Below are positions 16,240-22,319 of a stretch of DNA of 22,319 nucleotides, in pieces. The position numbers were made by a program, and so were the translations under genes. The DNA lies in assembly GCA_014380705.1 (NCBI GenBank), contig JACMJI010000058.1:1-22319 (forward strand), read 5' to 3'. Every line of letters starts with the position of its first letter. The stretch's first letter is position 1. Source of the stretch: Gorillibacterium sp. (lineage in GTDB: Bacteria; Bacillota; Bacilli; Paenibacillales; NBRC-103111). Below the pieces are notes generated by a model that ran no database searches, was not told the DNA's origin, and was given only the letters and a program-made list of their open reading frames with translations.

Positions 16240-16557
16240 GTTTGATATCCTTTCTAATTGAGCATACGTAATGATTACTCTATTCATTTTGACTCATTTA
16301 AGCCTGAAATCGACGAACTCAGGGTAGGGAGAGATAATTTGTAGTAGTAATATAGCAAAATCAGAAACATCTGACAAATGATTTAAACTAGTTTCTAGCT
16401 GAAGTCACCCTTTTGACGTTTGATTTGGTATCAGATTATTGCTGCCCGAAGCTGGCTCCATTACGTCAAGAATTGGCCTTAGTTCCTTTTGTAGATTTAC
16501 TGGCAGAAAAATAAGTGGAAATTTCCAGTTAAAATGATTGGGAAATGCTATAAATCT

Positions 16558-16645
16558 ATAAATAACTGGATTTCTCCTTCTATTTCAGATGATTTCGTCC
16601 AATTTAAATGAAAAAATCAAAAATAACTGGAGAAATCCATTTATA
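16558..16645. repeat. Inverted-repeat element A (11-bp arms)
   Basis: TGGATTTCTCC (16567-16577) and GGAGAAATCCA (16629-16639) are perfect inverted copies 51 bp apart. Outside them TATAAAT (16558-16564) and ATTTATA (16639-16645) extend the symmetry with a small bulge. TAACTGGA recurs next to each arm, and inverted (TCCAGTTA) near 16524-16531. The size and AT-rich centre resemble short non-coding mobile or REP-like elements; no target duplication is certain. Confidence 0.75.
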
Positions 16646-16656
16646 ATGTCTAAGGA

Positions 16657-16718
16657 CGTTATCTCGGTTCAAATTAACATGCTTTTTCCATCTATTTCAA
16701 AACAAAGCAGAGATAACG
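16657..16718. repeat. Inverted-repeat element B (9-bp arms plus inner pair)
   Basis: CGTTATCTC (16657-16665) and GAGATAACG (16710-16718) are perfect inverted copies. TGCTTT (16680-16685) and AAAGCA (16704-16709) pair inside them, the right halves being adjacent. Both elements A and B contain a CTATTTCA core, so they may be related. Confidence 0.7.
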
Positions 16719-16791
16719 GCTAGGAGCCTGCTATACCTCCAACAAAATTTCATGAGAAGTTTAACGCAACACTACTGAAATATTATTTAAG

Positions 16792-16961
16792 GTTCATTCT
16801 GTTTCTGCATCGGTAAACGCATGTCACCAAAGGACACCGACATGCATGTTCATTCTGTTTCTGCATCATCGGTAACCGAACGTCACCAAAGGATGCCGAC
16901 ATGCTTGTTCATTCTGTTTCCGCATCGGTAAACACACGTCACCAAAGGACACCGACTTGCG
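16792..16961. repeat. Three tandem 56-59 bp direct repeats
   Basis: Copies start at 16792, 16848 and 16907, each beginning GTTCATTCTGTTTC. Copy 2 has a 3-bp ATC insertion, giving a 59-bp unit. All share CGTCACC or TGTCACC, then AAAGGA and CCGAC near the end. Each unit has a dyad TCGG(T)...(A)CCGA; copy 1 also has GCATGTC (16819-16825)/GACATGC (16839-16845). It is not a CRISPR: there are no unique spacers and the units abut. Confidence 0.95.
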
Positions 16962-16980
16962 TTTATGCCTGTATCTCATT

Positions 16981-18132
16981 TTATGTCCGTTCGCGGTTCG
17001 TCATCTGCTGCCAAACAGACCCTGCAGCATCTTCTCCACCTTCCATGCGCTCGATCGCAATCTGAATCTGCATGCGTACCTCAAACTCTGGATCATCTCT
17101 AGCCTCACGTAGAGCGGGCAGAGCGCTATCCAGACCCACCTCATAGAGGAACCGGGCAGCACGCCAACGGACCAGCTTGTTGCGATCCTTTAAGGCCTCC
17201 GTCATTGGCAATGTGGCCACAGGATCACCGATATCGGATAGCGTATCGCCAACCGTTCGGCGAACGATAGGTGACGAGTCGTTAAGGGCCATGAAGAGCA
17301 GCTTCATGGCGGCAGGGGTACGCAGGTCACCTAGATAGACAGCCGCCAACCTGCGAATGGATACTTGCGAGTCTTGTATTGCTTTTGCCAATAGGGGGAG
17401 AGTAGACGCATTGGGTTTGATCTTCTCTAAGGCTGAGTAGCGTATGCGCCAATCCGGATCACTCCAAACTTGTTCAGCTGCTTCCAAGGTTGACACAATC
17501 GCCTTGGGTGCTTCTCCTGATTCAAGTCGTTCTGCTTGCGCTACAAGCTCATTCAGCCTGTTATCGTTGTAGGAGGCACTTAGCTCATTAGAAATTTGCT
17601 CGAGCACATCCGTTAGTTCACCATAGCGAATGCCAAACTCCTCAAGCTTGCGTTCCATGATTAAATTAGGCGAAGCAAGACCTGCCCGAATAGCTGCAGC
17701 GGTGAAACGCTCCGGAAGGCCACTCCGTTGCTGCTGCTCGCCAGCGTAGACCCTAACCTGCATCGGAATCCCCCGGAAGAATTGTACAGCCACCCGAACC
17801 TCTCCCCAAGCCCCAGCATCCATGTTCGCTGTGCGAGATGCAGAAATAGATGTGGCGGTTAAATCACTGTCCACTTGCTTCCCCAGAATGCTCCGTACCT
17901 CACTCAATATGCTTTGCCAATCGCTTTTGGGGTGGCGATCAATTGCCATAAAGTCAGCAGCATGATATAGCCCTGTAACGCCAGGAATTGCTAAGAGAAG
18001 TCGAATCGTTTCTGGTTGCGGCATTGTATCTTTCTTGTTATAGGTGTGGCGTTCTGCTGTTGGAAGCGTGACATCTAAATTTAACTTCATCGAATTTGGA
18101 CTCGGTGTTGGTTCAATTGAAATTAATTTCAT
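16981..18132 (-). CDS. cvfC: Conserved virulence factor C (CvfC/YpgR) family protein
   Basis: This 383-residue protein has an Nfu-type N-terminal domain (about 1-88: MKLISIEPTPSPNSMKLNLD, GVTGLYHAADFMAIDR), a middle region (about 110-210) with the family-typical IPMQVRVYAGE segment, and a C-terminal array of about five HEAT-like repeats (about 225-370, for example VSIRRLAAVYLGDL, LVRWRAARFLYEVGLDSAL). This is the layout of B. subtilis YpgR and S. aureus CvfC, the latter linked to virulence regulation; the biochemical role is unknown. The Nfu domain lacks the C-terminal CxxC iron-sulfur module of true Nfu proteins. AAAGGAG eight bases before the ATG supports the start. Repeat copies lie about 20 bp past the stop. 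Confidence 0.9.
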   Translation of the reverse strand: MKLISIEPTPSPNSMKLNLDVTLPTAERHTYNKKDTMPQPETIRLLLAIPGVTGLYHAADFMAIDRHPKSDWQSILSEVRSILGKQVDSDLTATSISASRTANMDAGAWGEVRVAVQFFRGIPMQVRVYAGEQQQRSGLPERFTAAAIRAGLASPNLIMERKLEEFGIRYGELTDVLEQISNELSASYNDNRLNELVAQAERLESGEAPKAIVSTLEAAEQVWSDPDWRIRYSALEKIKPNASTLPLLAKAIQDSQVSIRRLAAVYLGDLRTPAAMKLLFMALNDSSPIVRRTVGDTLSDIGDPVATLPMTEALKDRNKLVRWRAARFLYEVGLDSALPALREARDDPEFEVRMQIQIAIERMEGGEDAAGSVWQQMTNRERT

Positions 18133-18244
18133 TTTATCAACTCCTTTCGTCCTTTATTCAATCGTCTTTTAAGTAGAATAGCATAATCATAGTAAAATCA
18201 AAAAACGCTGAAAACCACTTGCCGATCGAGCTTTTTTGCTAACA

Positions 18245-18273
18245 TTGAGAAAGTTTATCAATTGGTTTAGGAT
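18245..18273 (+). promoter_or_regulatory. Putative sigma-A promoter of the luciferase-like gene
   Basis: TTGAGA (18245-18250), a 17-bp spacer and TAGGAT (18268-18273) lie about 45 bp before the start codon, in the divergent interval with the cvfC-like gene. Confidence 0.45.
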
Positions 18274-18319
18274 ATAGAGTAGATAAACAAGCAGTTACCC
18301 GCTGTAAGGAGGTTGCCCC

Positions 18320-19366
18320 ATGTTCAAGCTAAAGCTAAGTATTCTAGATCAGTCCCCGATCCTACAAGGGACAACAGCATCACAAGCGCTGCTAAAGACG
18401 ATTGAACTTGCCAAAGAGGCGGATAAGCTGGGGTTCTCCCGGTTTTGGGTGTCGGAGCATCATGATGCTCCAGGACTCGCTGGCTCGTCTCCCGAGGTGC
18501 TTATTTCAGCCATTGCTGCCCATACCCAATCCATACGAATCGGTTCTGGAGGTGTAATGCTTCCTCACTATAGTCCATATAAGGTTGCAGAAAATTTTCG
18601 TGTTTTGGAGGGGCTATATCCTAATCGGATCGACCTTGGTATGGGCCGTGCCCCAGGAGGAATGCCGCTTGCCACAAGAGCTTTACGTTATGGAAGGCTG
18701 CCGAACCCTGGTGACCCTTTCCCGGAAATGCTCCGAGAGGCAGCAGCTTTCCTATCTAATGGGTTAATAACAACGGAAGATCGTCCATTTGGCTCGCTTA
18801 CAGCCACCCCGGTCGTTGAGACTGTTCCTCAAATGTGGCTGCTAGGGTCCAGTAATTATAGTGGCCGTCGAGCGGCAGAGCTTGGTGCTGGTTTTGCCTT
18901 TGCCCATTTTATTAATGGGGAGGAAGGCCGTGATGTAGTGGGTCGTTATTACGCTAATTATTGCCCAGGACCACTAGGTACTGAATCGAAAGCTATAGTA
19001 TGCGTGATTGCTGTCTATGCGGATACCGAGGAAGAGGCGGAACGGCAGGCCAAATGTATAGATCTACGACTTTTACGATTTGAAAATGGAGATTTTCACA
19101 GTGAATTTCCAACACCGGAGGAAGCCGAGCGTTACCCATATTCCGAGATTGAACAGAATCGAGTTCGTTACAATCGGAGCCGTATGATTGTCGGTGGCCA
19201 GGATCGTATGGGAGAGAGGCTATTGACATTCGCCGAATCATATGGGGTAGATGAGCTGATGCTTCTGGTTATGGCTCAAGACTATGATATACGTTTCAAT
19301 GCTTATCAACGTTTAGCTCAATATATGACTGATAAGGGAACAAATCATTTGGAAAAAATAACCTAA
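18320..19366 (+). CDS. Luciferase-like flavin monooxygenase (LLM class)
   Basis: This 348-residue TIM-barrel oxidoreductase is of the bacterial luciferase-like family, 'group 1' (MsnO8/YhbW-type), expected to use reduced flavin and oxygen on an unknown substrate. Family features seen: start LKLSILDQSPI, FWVSEHHD (about 47-54), IRIGSGGVMLPHY SPYKVAE (about 74-94), YPNRIDLGMGRAPGG (about 100-114), and WLLGSSNYSGRRAAELGAGFAFAHF split over about 173-197. AAGGAGG precedes the ATG at good distance. The length is normal. No partner flavin reductase is present in the window. Confidence 0.94.
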   Translation: MFKLKLSILDQSPILQGTTASQALLKTIELAKEADKLGFSRFWVSEHHDAPGLAGSSPEVLISAIAAHTQSIRIGSGGVMLPHYSPYKVAENFRVLEGLYPNRIDLGMGRAPGGMPLATRALRYGRLPNPGDPFPEMLREAAAFLSNGLITTEDRPFGSLTATPVVETVPQMWLLGSSNYSGRRAAELGAGFAFAHFINGEEGRDVVGRYYANYCPGPLGTESKAIVCVIAVYADTEEEAERQAKCIDLRLLRFENGDFHSEFPTPEEAERYPYSEIEQNRVRYNRSRMIVGGQDRMGERLLTFAESYGVDELMLLVMAQDYDIRFNAYQRLAQYMTDKGTNHLEKIT

Positions 19367-19437
19367 ATCATTCTTTCCATGGTTTGTTAGCTTTTTGGGG
19401 TTGCAACAAGGGAAAAAGAGTAGTAAAGTTAATTTTT

Positions 19438-19470
19438 GTTAGAGTCTTAACCTATGGTTAAGACTCTAAC
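19438..19470. promoter_or_regulatory. Perfect 15-bp inverted repeat before the lipoprotein gene
   Basis: GTTAGAGTCTTAACC (19438-19452), a 3-nt centre TAT, and its exact complement (19456-19470), ending 34 bp before the lipoprotein ATG. No T-run follows on either strand, so a terminator is unlikely; an operator for a dimeric regulator or a 5'-UTR hairpin fits better. Confidence 0.75.
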
Positions 19471-19504
19471 CATTCATATTACTAGATAGAAAAGGGGATT
19501 AACC

Positions 19505-20029
19505 ATGAACAAAAAGCTTATCTCTGCCGTACTTGTACTATCTCTTGCCGCTTTTGGATCCGCCTGCTCGTCCACAGCTAAGGAAGGGGCAGCATCAACA
19601 GCTCCAACTGCCATAGCTGAGGATGCCAACATGTTCAAAGCCCATGCTTACGTCGCTGCTCGGATGGCTGAAGAGAAGATTGCTGTGCTTTTCCAGTCCA
19701 AAACCACAGAAGACGGCAAGGCGATCATGAATGCCAATGCAGCTGCTGACAAAGCAGAAGCAACCGAATTTCTAAACACCTACTTAGATCCTGCTCTTAC
19801 CGAAAAAGTATTAACACACTTTCTAACGGAAGAAAAAGCTGGGGAAGCTACTGTTGTTAATACAGAGCCATTTGTACCGGTTTCGATTCTGGCGACAAAG
19901 TCCAAGGATGAAGTTACCTTTGAAGGCGATGCCAATGAAGTGAAACTGATCACCAAGGATGGCGGCGTGTTCATTGCCAAAAAAACAGCTGAGGCTTCTT
20001 ACATCATCACAGATATAACAAAGCAATAA
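19505..20029 (+). CDS. Putative lipoprotein of unknown function
   Basis: This 174-residue protein has a lipoprotein-type signal: positive N-terminus MNKK, hydrophobic core LISAVLVLSLAAF, then GSAC with the lipidated Cys at 21. The -3 residue is Gly rather than the usual Leu, so the lipobox is weak but acceptable. After a Ser/Thr/Ala-rich linker, the mature part (about 40-174) is alternating helical and beta sequence rich in Lys and Glu. I do not recognise the family. A strong terminator follows 20 bp after the stop, and a 15-bp dyad lies upstream, so the gene looks monocistronic. AAAGGGG supports the start. Confidence 0.82.
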   Translation: MNKKLISAVLVLSLAAFGSACSSTAKEGAASTAPTAIAEDANMFKAHAYVAARMAEEKIAVLFQSKTTEDGKAIMNANAAADKAEATEFLNTYLDPALTEKVLTHFLTEEKAGEATVVNTEPFVPVSILATKSKDEVTFEGDANEVKLITKDGGVFIAKKTAEASYIITDITKQ

Positions 20030-20049
20030 TTATCAAGTATATAGAAAAC

Positions 20050-20093
20050 AAAAAACGACGACTGCGTGAATAGCCTACGCACCGTCGTTTTTT
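20050..20093 (+). terminator. Strong intrinsic terminator after the lipoprotein gene
   Basis: AAAAAACGACG (20050-20060) pairs with CGTCGTTTTTT (20083-20093), and inside TGCGT (20063-20067) pairs with ACGCA (20077-20081). The A-run/T-run arrangement could work on both strands. Confidence 0.93.
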
Positions 20094-20137
20094 GCGTAAT
20101 TGTCGTCATCGTCCTATGGTTACATCGGAATGGTAAT

Positions 20138-20184
20138 AAAAAAACAACGGGGTCCACGCAAGTAGCGGGCCCTGTTGTTTTTGT
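20138..20184 (-). terminator. Intrinsic terminator of the MFS transporter gene
   Basis: AAAACAAC (20141-20148) pairs with GTTGTTTT (20174-20181), with GGG/CCC inside. Read on the minus strand it ends in a run of seven T, 33 bp past the transporter stop. It may also act on the plus strand. Confidence 0.88.
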
Positions 20185-20216
20185 GTTTAATCGCTGTATA
20201 AGTTTCTTAGAAGGGT

Positions 20217-21746
20217 TTAAGAACCTGCCGGTTCTTGTAAAGTTTTTTTCTTTATTTCTATTCTAGTGTTGCCCATGAAGAATACCGAAATCGCAGCTAT
20301 ACCAATCGGTATAAGAGCGATCAGGAACATATAAGTGATGGAATCGGACATCGCGGCAACAATCTTCTTTAGAATCTCAGGTGGGATTTTGGACCGAACA
20401 TCGGGTTGGAATAGTGCCCGAGGATCATCCATAGAGAAGCCATTCCCACCGGGAGCAGTCATTCCTTCAAAAGCAGCCTTCATCTTGGTGGATAGTGCAT
20501 TGCCTTGTATGACACCAAATATTGTAATGCCAAGGGTCATGCCAAATGAGCGCAGGAACGAATTAGTGGAGTTTGCAGTACCCCGGAAGCGAGCCTCCAA
20601 ATTATGATTTGAAGCCGTGGGTAGCAGGGAAAAGGAAAATCCGACCCCAAACCCGGCGATCGTCATGTAGATCGTCAGTAAGTAACGTGCAGTTTCTGGT
20701 GTTAGCGTGCTGAGTAGAGACATCCCAAGAGCAAAGGAGGCAACAGAGATCAGCATAAGATTGCGGAAGCTTGTCTTGGTTTGGAAGACACCACCGACTG
20801 CGCTTCCTGCTACAGAGCCCAGCATCATAGGGATGAGGATAAAGCCTGCATTGGTAGCCGTTCCCCCATAGACCGCGCTTACGAAAATCGGAATAAAGAT
20901 CGTGAGAATAATAAAGGTCGCTCCATAGATGAATGCCAGAATTTGTGAAGTGGCAAATAGCCGCTGCTTAAACAGCCATAATGAAATGATGGGTTCTACC
21001 GCTTTTGTCTCCACAAAAAGGAATAAAGCAAAGAATAATATAAAGCTTGCGAAAAGGCCAAGGATTGGCGCAGAGCTCCAAGCGAACGTACCCCCGCCGA
21101 GTTCTAATGCAAACATCAGACTAACAATGGATACAATCATGAAGGAAGCACCCAGCCAATCAATCTTTAGCTTCACATGCTGTCGGGATTCATTATAGAA
21201 ACGAGTAATCAGGAAGAAGGAAACAATCCCGATTGGAATATTTACATAGAAAATCCAGTGCCAGCTTATGTATTCCGTGATATAGGAACCAAGCAAAGGA
21301 CCTAGAACACTGGAGGCACCGAATACGGCACCGAATAAGGCGGTCATCTTGCCGCGTTTTTCAACCGGAAAAATATCAAATATTATGGTAAAAGCGATCG
21401 GCATAATCGCTCCGCCACCGATTCCCTGAATGGCACGGAATAGACTAAGTTGAACAATACTCTGGGATACCCCGCATAAAGCCGAACCAATCATGAAAAC
21501 AATCAGTCCAAAAATAAAAAAGCGTTTACGCCCATACATATCGGAAAGCTTACCGAAAATTGGCATGCCCGCCATTGTTGTAACCAAATACGCCGATGTT
21601 ACCCAAACAAACTGATCATAATTTCCCAGCTTCGATACAATGGTACCCATTGCCGTTGCAACAATGGTATTATCCATAGCCGACATCAGTATGGCCATTA
21701 ACAGCCCAGCCACGACTAGCTTAATATTGCTTTTTTTAATATCCAT
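20217..21746 (-). CDS. DHA2-family (14-helix) MFS multidrug efflux transporter
   Basis: This 509-residue proton-drug antiporter is of the EmrB/QacA subfamily, in the cytoplasmic membrane. Visible signatures: MDNTIVATA in helix 1 (DHA2 motif D1), GKLSDMYGRKR (motif A, about 66-76) and GAVFGASSVLGPLLGS in helix 5 (motif C, the antiporter motif). The length fits 14 helices. GGAGGGAAG lies seven bases before the ATG. It has its own promoter and terminator and is divergent from the stress-protein-like gene. Substrates cannot be told from sequence; Bmr3/MdtP-like exporters are the closest named group. Confidence 0.95.
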   Translation of the reverse strand: MDIKKSNIKLVVAGLLMAILMSAMDNTIVATAMGTIVSKLGNYDQFVWVTSAYLVTTMAGMPIFGKLSDMYGRKRFFIFGLIVFMIGSALCGVSQSIVQLSLFRAIQGIGGGAIMPIAFTIIFDIFPVEKRGKMTALFGAVFGASSVLGPLLGSYITEYISWHWIFYVNIPIGIVSFFLITRFYNESRQHVKLKIDWLGASFMIVSIVSLMFALELGGGTFAWSSAPILGLFASFILFFALFLFVETKAVEPIISLWLFKQRLFATSQILAFIYGATFIILTIFIPIFVSAVYGGTATNAGFILIPMMLGSVAGSAVGGVFQTKTSFRNLMLISVASFALGMSLLSTLTPETARYLLTIYMTIAGFGVGFSFSLLPTASNHNLEARFRGTANSTNSFLRSFGMTLGITIFGVIQGNALSTKMKAAFEGMTAPGGNGFSMDDPRALFQPDVRSKIPPEILKKIVAAMSDSITYMFLIALIPIGIAAISVFFMGNTRIEIKKKTLQEPAGS

Positions 21747-21793
21747 GAGCTTCCCTCCGATGTTGATTCTTTAACACATGAAAGACCTGATTA

Positions 21794-21822
21794 AGTGTAG
21801 ATTTGGCAAAAGCCTTTGTCAA
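21794..21822 (-). promoter_or_regulatory. Sigma-A promoter of the MFS transporter gene
   Basis: On the minus strand TTGACA (21817-21822), a 17-bp spacer and TACACT (21794-21799). Predicted start near 21787, about 40 nt before the ATG. Confidence 0.75.
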
Positions 21823-21837
21823 GCAGGATCAAAGGGG

Positions 21838-21878
21838 GTTCAAGTTTACCTTAACGGGTACACTACAAATTGTATAAG
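21838..21878 (+). promoter_or_regulatory. Possible sigma-B-like or sigma-A promoter of the stress gene
   Basis: GTTCAA (21838-21843), 12 bp, then GGGTAC (21856-21861) is close to the sigma-B pattern GTTTAA-N12-15-GGGTAT. An overlapping sigma-A choice is TTAACG (21851-21856), 16 bp, TATAAG (21873-21878). The sequence does not decide between them. Confidence 0.45.
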
Positions 21879-21920
21879 TAAATCCAGAGTAAGAGGTTAA
21901 CAACAAGGAGGGTAGCCAAG

Positions 21921-22319
21921 ATGGAACGTGAAGAATTGGAGCAGGATGAATTGGAAAAGGAAATTATCAAAGCCTTAGACGACAATAAATTTGGTTCTTT
22001 TGGCACGATTGAGGGGGGCAACAAGCCTAAGGTTCGCTACATGGCTATATACCATGATGGGCTGCATATTTATTTGGCAACAGACCGAAAGACCCATAAG
22101 GTAGAAGAGCTCCTGGAGAATCCAAATGTATGTTTATTAGTTGGTTTTGAAGCATCCGGAAGTAAAGATCTGCTTGAGATCGAAGCAACGGCTGTTGTTA
22201 CCAAAGATGATAGGCTGCGGGAAAAGGTATGGAGCAAGGAGCTAAAAAAATGGTTTGATGGTCCGGAAGACCCGGATTATGTCATCCTGTTTCTGGAACC
22301 AACAAGAATCGAATATAGG
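21921..22319 (+). CDS. Pyridoxamine 5'-phosphate oxidase-like general stress protein 26 family (3' partial)
   Basis: The visible 133 codons run to the window edge without a stop. The protein begins with an acidic helix (MEREELEQDELEKEIIKAL), then the split-barrel flavin-binding fold: KFGSFGTIEGG, KPKVRYMAIYHDGLHIYLATDR split across about 37-57, THKVEELLENPNVCLLVGF, and a C-terminal YVILFLEPTRIEYR strand. This is the pattern of B. subtilis YdaG (Gsp26, about 140 residues), so probably only a few residues are missing. These proteins bind FMN or related cofactors; their reaction is not established. AAGGAGGG (21905-21912) precedes the ATG. Confidence 0.92.
   Translation, partial: MEREELEQDELEKEIIKALDDNKFGSFGTIEGGNKPKVRYMAIYHDGLHIYLATDRKTHKVEELLENPNVCLLVGFEASGSKDLLEIEATAVVTKDDRLREKVWSKELKKWFDGPEDPDYVILFLEPTRIEYR

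Larger units (their letters stand above)
16240..16980. other. Gene-poor region with repeats between def and the cvfC-like gene
   Basis: No plausible gene is visible in about 740 bp. The left part (16240-16510) is the upstream region of def and shows only a weak dyad CCTGA/TCAGG near 16302-16323. The right part carries two inverted-repeat elements and a threefold tandem repeat, described separately. Confidence 0.7.

Noticed and set aside
16240..16287. Longer deformylase start adding 16 residues
   Set aside because: No ribosome binding site before 16287, whereas AGAAAGGA is correctly placed before 16239, where the family N-terminus begins.
16792..16961. CRISPR array
   Set aside because: Only three abutting units with no unique spacers and no cas genes nearby.
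20066..20266. 66-codon plus-strand frame between the lipoprotein and MFS genes
   Set aside because: It starts inside one terminator hairpin, crosses the second, and ends antisense to the transporter gene.

Overview
The window reads as chromosomal DNA of a low-to-mid GC, Gram-positive, endospore-former-type Bacillota, most likely Paenibacillus or a close relative. The reasons are strong AGGAGG-type ribosome binding sites, TTG and GTG starts, a T-box leader in front of an aminoacyl-tRNA synthetase gene, and homologues of Bacillus genes (yloB-type calcium pump, ypgR/cvfC, ydaG-type general stress protein). The genus is an inference from gene content, not a measured result.

Positions 1-7133 hold a compact plus-strand operon for a Tad/Flp-like (type IVc) pilus or secretion machine of a monoderm cell. 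In order it encodes a SAF-domain CpaB-like protein (5' end outside the window), a CpaE/TadZ-like protein with a decayed P-loop, the CpaF/TadA motor ATPase, TadB-like and TadC-like platform proteins, three consecutive 46-58-residue single-helix proteins that resemble one another and may be unrecognised small pilin-like subunits, and two proteins with one N-terminal membrane anchor each (TadE- and TadG-like). Several genes overlap or abut (ATGA, TAAATG, GTGA), so translation is probably coupled. A long hairpin followed by a short T-run at 7188-7253 probably ends the operon.

Positions 7488-14739 are plus-strand genes: a P-type calcium ATPase; a T-box leader with Arg specifier CGC and its own sigma-A promoter, controlling a long, divergent arginyl-tRNA synthetase; a RimJ/RimL-type GNAT acetyltransferase almost touching an APH-fold kinase; and a four-helix membrane protein of unknown function.

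Positions 14893-18132 hold a type II pantothenate kinase gene (plus) converging on a stand-alone peptide deformylase gene (minus), then about 740 bp without a gene. That gap contains two inverted-repeat elements and three tandem copies of a 56-59 bp repeat, the last lying just beyond the 3' end of a minus-strand cvfC/ypgR-type gene (Nfu N-terminal domain plus HEAT repeats).

Positions 18320-22319 contain a luciferase-like flavin monooxygenase gene, a perfect 15-bp dyad in front of a small lipoprotein gene, two hairpin terminators between convergent genes, a minus-strand 14-helix DHA2 multidrug transporter gene, and a divergently transcribed general-stress-protein-26/pyridoxamine-oxidase-like gene that runs off the right edge.
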